From Heterobilharzia americana (Eukaryota > Platyhelminthes > Trematoda > Strigeidida > Schistosomatidae), in contig OX104132.1 in NCBI GenBank assembly GCA_944470555.2, positions 538,931 through 602,930 on the forward strand: a stretch of 64,000 nucleotides of DNA. The letters are read 5' to 3'. How positions within the stretch are numbered: the stretch's first letter is position 1; each line of letters begins with the position of its first letter. The position numbers and the translations under genes were made by a program. Below are positions 60,481 to 64,000 of the stretch, in pieces. The notes under the pieces were generated by a model. That model saw only the letters and a program-made list of their open reading frames with translations, was not told the origin of the DNA and did no database searches.

Positions 60481-60844
60481 AATCCTAAAACGTATAGAGA
60501 AGTTAAAGTAAATTGGCTACTTTTCAGTATGAAAACAATCAGTTTAAAGCACTAAACTACCTAAATTTTCTCTTCTGAGACCATCATCAATCAAGGGGTT
60601 GTCAGAATAAGTACAGCTATGACCAGCATTCTCTTTAATTCATTCATCATTAGATCCTTATATCACTAGAATTGATGGAGCTACTTCCTCCGAGGCAGAT
60701 TAGTTAACTAGAAAGTGGTTTTCACTACATATTGACATCATTTGAGAAGCCAGTAAATATATAGTAGTACTTAACAGTTGTTTCTTTTTTGTTTCAGAAT
60801 CCACAGTAGTTCACACTAACAAAGTGAGAAATAACGGACCACTG

Positions 60845-61030
60845 GATTTCTACTCAGTGGTGGAGTGGTAATACAGTAGACGTAAGACCTGATATTCCCG
60901 GGCTTGACTCCTCACTAGATCATGAGTGCACACTTTTGAGAAGTCATGTTGTAGGATTGAATAACTGTTCATTGCCTCAAGTTCTTCAATGATTTCTCTG
61001 TAAATGTCAATCTGTGATGAAAACTAATTT
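60845..61030 (+). mobile_element. possible tRNA-derived SINE remnant
   Basis: TGGTGGAGTGGTAA at 60858-60871 resembles a pol III A box and GGGCTTGACTCC at 60900-60911 resembles a B box, about 30 bases apart. The following sequence (TTTTGAGAAGTC...TAGGATTGAATAAC) is spaced like a decayed hammerhead of the CTGAGGAGTC...GAAACG type. It does not fold into a normal tRNA. Confidence 0.4.
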
Positions 61031-61094
61031 CAAAACAGTCGATAGTAAACCACCAACTAGATTTTTGTATGTCCTTGATTTCTCTTCTGTTTTT

Positions 61095-61538
61095 TAACAT
61101 TTGTCCGTTGGGTACCTAGTGGAACATATAGCTTCAGTAGCCCGTCGCCATTCCACTCTCTTCTCTCCAGTCTCCTTAACCCGGCTCCACGAATGCCCAG
61201 AAGCTTTCGCTTCTCCCTCACACCATCTCCTCCATGTCACACTCAAACGCCCGACTCACCGTTTCCCATGCGAGATCCACTCGAGCACCTGACCTGGTGC
61301 GTGATGCCTCTATATAGTCTTCTCAGTGTATGTCCAATCCAATCCAATCCATCTCCACTTTCTTCAGCTTATTTGTTGGGCGATAAGTTGTTGGTTGGCT
61401 GGTTCATTGTCAGAGTGAGTTGCTTGTTGCTTATTCTTATTTTCCTGGTCATCTGATCTGATTTGATCTTCAGAATCGAGTGAGCGTAGGCGGCAGCTGT
61501 GCGGTATGTCTGAAGTTTGTTGGAAATGCTTTCCGTAA
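61095..61538 (-). mobile_element. RTE-like LINE 3' end, cut by the gap
   Basis: Minus strand reads from the gap: FRHTAQLPPTLTRF, then QPTTYRPTNK, DWIGHTLRRLYRGITHQVR, EMVREKRKLLGIRGAGLRRLER and NGDGLLKLYVPLGTQRTN. This is the RTE C-terminus followed by its 3' end at about 61095. The insertion (CCAATCCAATCCAATCC at 61331-61352) is a short tandem repeat inside the coding remnant. Confidence 0.75.
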
Positions 61539-61824
61539 NNNNNNNNNNNNNNNNNNNNNNNNNNNNNNNNNNNNNNNNNNNNNNNNNNNNNNNNNNNNNN
61601 NNNNNNNNNNNNNNNNNNNNNNNNNNNNNNNNNNNNNNNNNNNNNNNNNNNNNNNNNNNNNNNNNNNNNNNNNNNNNNNNNNNNNNNNNNNNNNNNNNNN
61701 NNNNNNNNNNNNNNNNNNNNNNNNNNNNNNNNNNNNNNNNNNNNNNNNNNNNNNNNNNNNNNNNNNNNNNNNNNNNNNNNNNNNNNNNNNNNNNNNNNNN
61801 NNNNNNNNNNNNNNNNNNNNNNNN
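61539..61824. other. assembly gap, 286 N
   Basis: A run of 286 N between the RTE fragment and the satellite. The non-round length suggests an estimated gap. Confidence 0.99.
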
Positions 61825-62442
61825 GTTGTGGAATGGGCATATATGAATAGCTGTGCATCACACCGGGAGAGTTTATACTCTGTGTTTCGGGTTGGAGTAC
61901 AGCGACAGTGTTTATCCACGATGCTTTTGGTTTGGTGGTTGTGTTGACTGAGTGTGTCAGTTTTGTGTGTGTGTGTGTGTGTGTGTGTTTAATGATGGTT
62001 TGTATTTTGGTGGTGTTGGTCTGGGTGGTTAGGTTATTGTAGTGTAGTGTAGTGTAGTGTAGTGTAGTGTGTTGTGTTGTGGTGTGGTGTTGGACTGTTG
62101 GTTGTTGTTTTTTTGTAATTGTGTTGATGAGTGTATTTGTGTTGGTTATGGTGTGTTGTGTTGTGTTGTGTTGTGTTGTGGTTTCCTGTGATGTGATAGT
62201 GCGTTGATTGGTGTTTGTGTGTTCTAGTGTAGTGTAGTTGAATTAGGTGTAGCGTTTTTTTGTATGTTGATTGTGTGTGTGTGTGTGTTGTTTAAGTTGT
62301 GACAGGGCGTGGAATTGGTTTGCCGTAAAAATGAGATGTTGCGTGGTGTGGTGTGGTGTGTGTGTGGTGTTGTGAAGTATGTATTTGGTTTTCGTACTGG
62401 TATTTGTAGGATGTTGTGTGATGTGTAGTGTTTGTTGTGCAG

Positions 62443-62552
62443 CTGCACTCTCGACCGAGTTTATTCGGTGGAATTCGACTGCTGCTAAATTGATGTGAAC
62501 CCTAGCCTCTTACTGCCACTGAGTGTGGTAGTCCATCATTGAGGGTTGACAT
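62443..62552. repeat. conserved core of the satellite unit (copy 1)
   Basis: Balanced-composition core, identical in the next unit at 63289-63398. It includes a hairpin, ACCGA-GTTTAT-TCGGT, at 62454-62469. Confidence 0.8.
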
Positions 62553-63288
62553 GTTGTGTTGAGTGTGGAGTTGTGGTTGTCGGATTTCCGTGTTTGTATG
62601 ATGATGTTTGTGTTGTTGTGGGGAAGGGAATGTTGTTGGTGATTGTGAGTGTTTGTTTGTAGTTGTTTTTGCCCATTATGTGTTGTGGAATGGGCATATA
62701 TGAATAGCTGTGCATCACACCGGGAGAGTTTATACTCTGTGTTTCGGGTTGGAGTACAGCGACAGTGTTTATCCACGATGCTTTTGGTTTGGTGGTTGTG
62801 TTGACTGAGTGTGTCAGTTTTGTGTGTGTGTGTGTGTGTGTGTTTAATGATGGTTTGTATTTTGGTGGTGTTGGTCTGGGTGGTTAGGTTATTGTAGTGT
62901 AGTGTAGTGTAGTGTGTTGTGTTGTGGTGTGGTGTTGGACTGTTGGTTGTTGTTTTTTTGTAATTGTGTTGATGAGTGTATTTGTGTTGGTTATGGAGTG
63001 TTGTGTTGTGTTGTGTTGTGTTGTGGTTTCCTGTGATGTGATAGTGCGTTGATTGGTGTTTGTGTGTTCTAGTGTAGTGTAGTTGAATTAGGTGTAGCGT
63101 TTTTTTGTATGTTGATTGTGTGTGTGTGTGTGTGTTGTTTAAGTTGTGACAGGGCGTGGAATTGGTTTGCCGTAAAAATGAGATGTTGCGTGGTGTGGTG
63201 TGTGTGTGTGTGGTGTTGTGAAGTATGTATTTGGTTTTCGTACTGGTATTTGTAGGATGTTGTGTGATGTGTAGTGTTTGTTGTGCAG

Positions 63289-63398
63289 CTGCACTCTCGA
63301 CCGAGTTTATTCGGTGGAATTCGACTGCTGCTAAATTGATGTGAACCCTAGCCTCTTACTGCCACTGAGTGTGGTAGTCCATCATTGAGGGTTGACAT
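63289..63398. repeat. conserved core of the satellite unit (copy 2)
   Basis: Same core, with the hairpin at 63300-63315. Confidence 0.8.
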
Positions 63399-64000
63399 GT
63401 TGTGTTGAGTGTGGAGTTGTGGTTGTCGGATTTCCGTGTTTGTATGATGATGTTTGTGTTGTTGTGGGGAAGGGAATGTTGTTGGTGATTGTGAGTGTTT
63501 GTTTGTAGTTGTTTTTGCCCATTATGTGTTGTGGAATGGGCATATATGAATAGCTGTGCATCACACCGGGAGAGTTTATACTCTGTGTTTCGGGTTGGAG
63601 TACAGCGACAGTGTTTATCCACGATGCTTTTGGTTTGGTGGTTGTGTTGACTGAGTGTGTCAGTTTTGTGTGTGTGTGTGTGTGTGTTTAATGATGGTTT
63701 GTATTTTGGTGGTGTTGGTCTGGGTGGTTAGGTTATTGTAGTGTAGTGTAGTGTAGTGTGTTGTGTTGTGGTGTGGTGTTGGACTGTTGGTTGTTGTTTT
63801 TTTGTGATTGTGTTGATGAGTGTATTTGTGTTGGTTATGGAGTGTGTGTTGTGTTGTGTTGTGTTGTGGTTTCCTGTGATGTGATAGTGCGTTGATTGGT
63901 GTTTGTGTGTTCTAGTGTAGTGTAGTTGAATTAGGTGTAGCGTTTTTTTGTATGTTGATTGTGTGTGTGTGTGTGTGTTGTTTAAGTTGTGACAGGGCGT

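Larger units (their letters stand above)
61825..64000. repeat. GT-rich satellite, units of about 850 bp
   Basis: Three tandem units, starting at 61825, 62682 and 63528 (periods 857 and 846), the last cut by the window end. Units are nearly identical apart from copy number in internal runs: (GT)n, AGTGT/GTAGT pentamers (six or so in unit 1, three in units 2 and 3) and TGTTG pentamers. The plus strand is rich in G and T and poor in C. A non-GT-rich core of about 110 bp (62443-62552 and 63289-63398) is fully conserved. Large satellites with embedded microsatellites are known on schistosome W chromosomes; location there is only a guess. Confidence 0.95.

Noticed and set aside
62510..63622. Repeated 88- and 60-codon frames on the minus strand of the satellite
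   Set aside because: They arise from C/A-rich, stop-poor simple repeat and are copied with each unit; composition is His/Thr/Asn-rich low complexity.
1..64000. CRISPR arrays, bacterial operons, rRNA or intact tRNA genes
   Set aside because: None seen on either strand; the only regular repeats are microsatellites and the GT-rich satellite.

Overview
The window looks like nuclear DNA of a parasitic flatworm, most probably a schistosome or close relative. The evidence is an AT-rich background packed with decayed retroelements of the kinds known from trematodes: RTE-like and CR1-like LINEs, a second LINE family with an APE endonuclease and RT, a Ty3/gypsy element, Penelope-like elements with GIY-YIG endonuclease, and weak tRNA/hammerhead SINE remnants. 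There are no operons, rRNA or CRISPR arrays. The species call is inference.

The one recognisable host gene is hidden between transposons on the minus strand (about 11510-23619). Five short exons with matching splice sites encode a SARAF/TMEM66-like protein, the ER membrane regulator of store-operated calcium entry. Its introns carry a Penelope element, several LINE copies and a 261-bp recent repeat. A 98%-identical inverted repeat of about 345 bp lies on both sides of the 53-nt third exon. The first recognised exon has no in-frame ATG, so the start must come from an unseen exon or from the flatworm spliced leader.

Layout: 1-2433 unassigned and possible LTR sequence; 2434-4385 gypsy pol remnant (-); 4389-4735 dispersed repeat; 4740-7470 RTE LINE (+); 7475-11340 no gene seen; 11510-23619 SARAF-like gene with nested transposons; 23760-24756 unassigned; 24757-37539 and 38040-50830 two nearly identical 12.8-kb copies separated by exactly 500 N, each holding LINE remnants (CR1 C-terminus, ORF1, RT, a PHD-finger ORF1 and endonuclease); 50831-61094 mostly non-coding with LINE, Penelope and SINE remnants; 61095-61538 RTE 3' end (-); 61539-61824 gap; 61825-64000 a GT-rich satellite with units of about 850 bp.

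The 12.8-kb duplication is flush with the gap on both sides and differs at roughly 0.2-0.3% of positions. I read it as two haplotype contigs that were not merged, though a true tandem duplication cannot be excluded. Apart from the SARAF-like gene, every coding trace I recognise is a transposon remnant with frameshifts, stops or missing catalytic residues. I found no new defence or biosynthetic system. The most unusual biology here is the structure and likely RNA processing of the SARAF-like gene.
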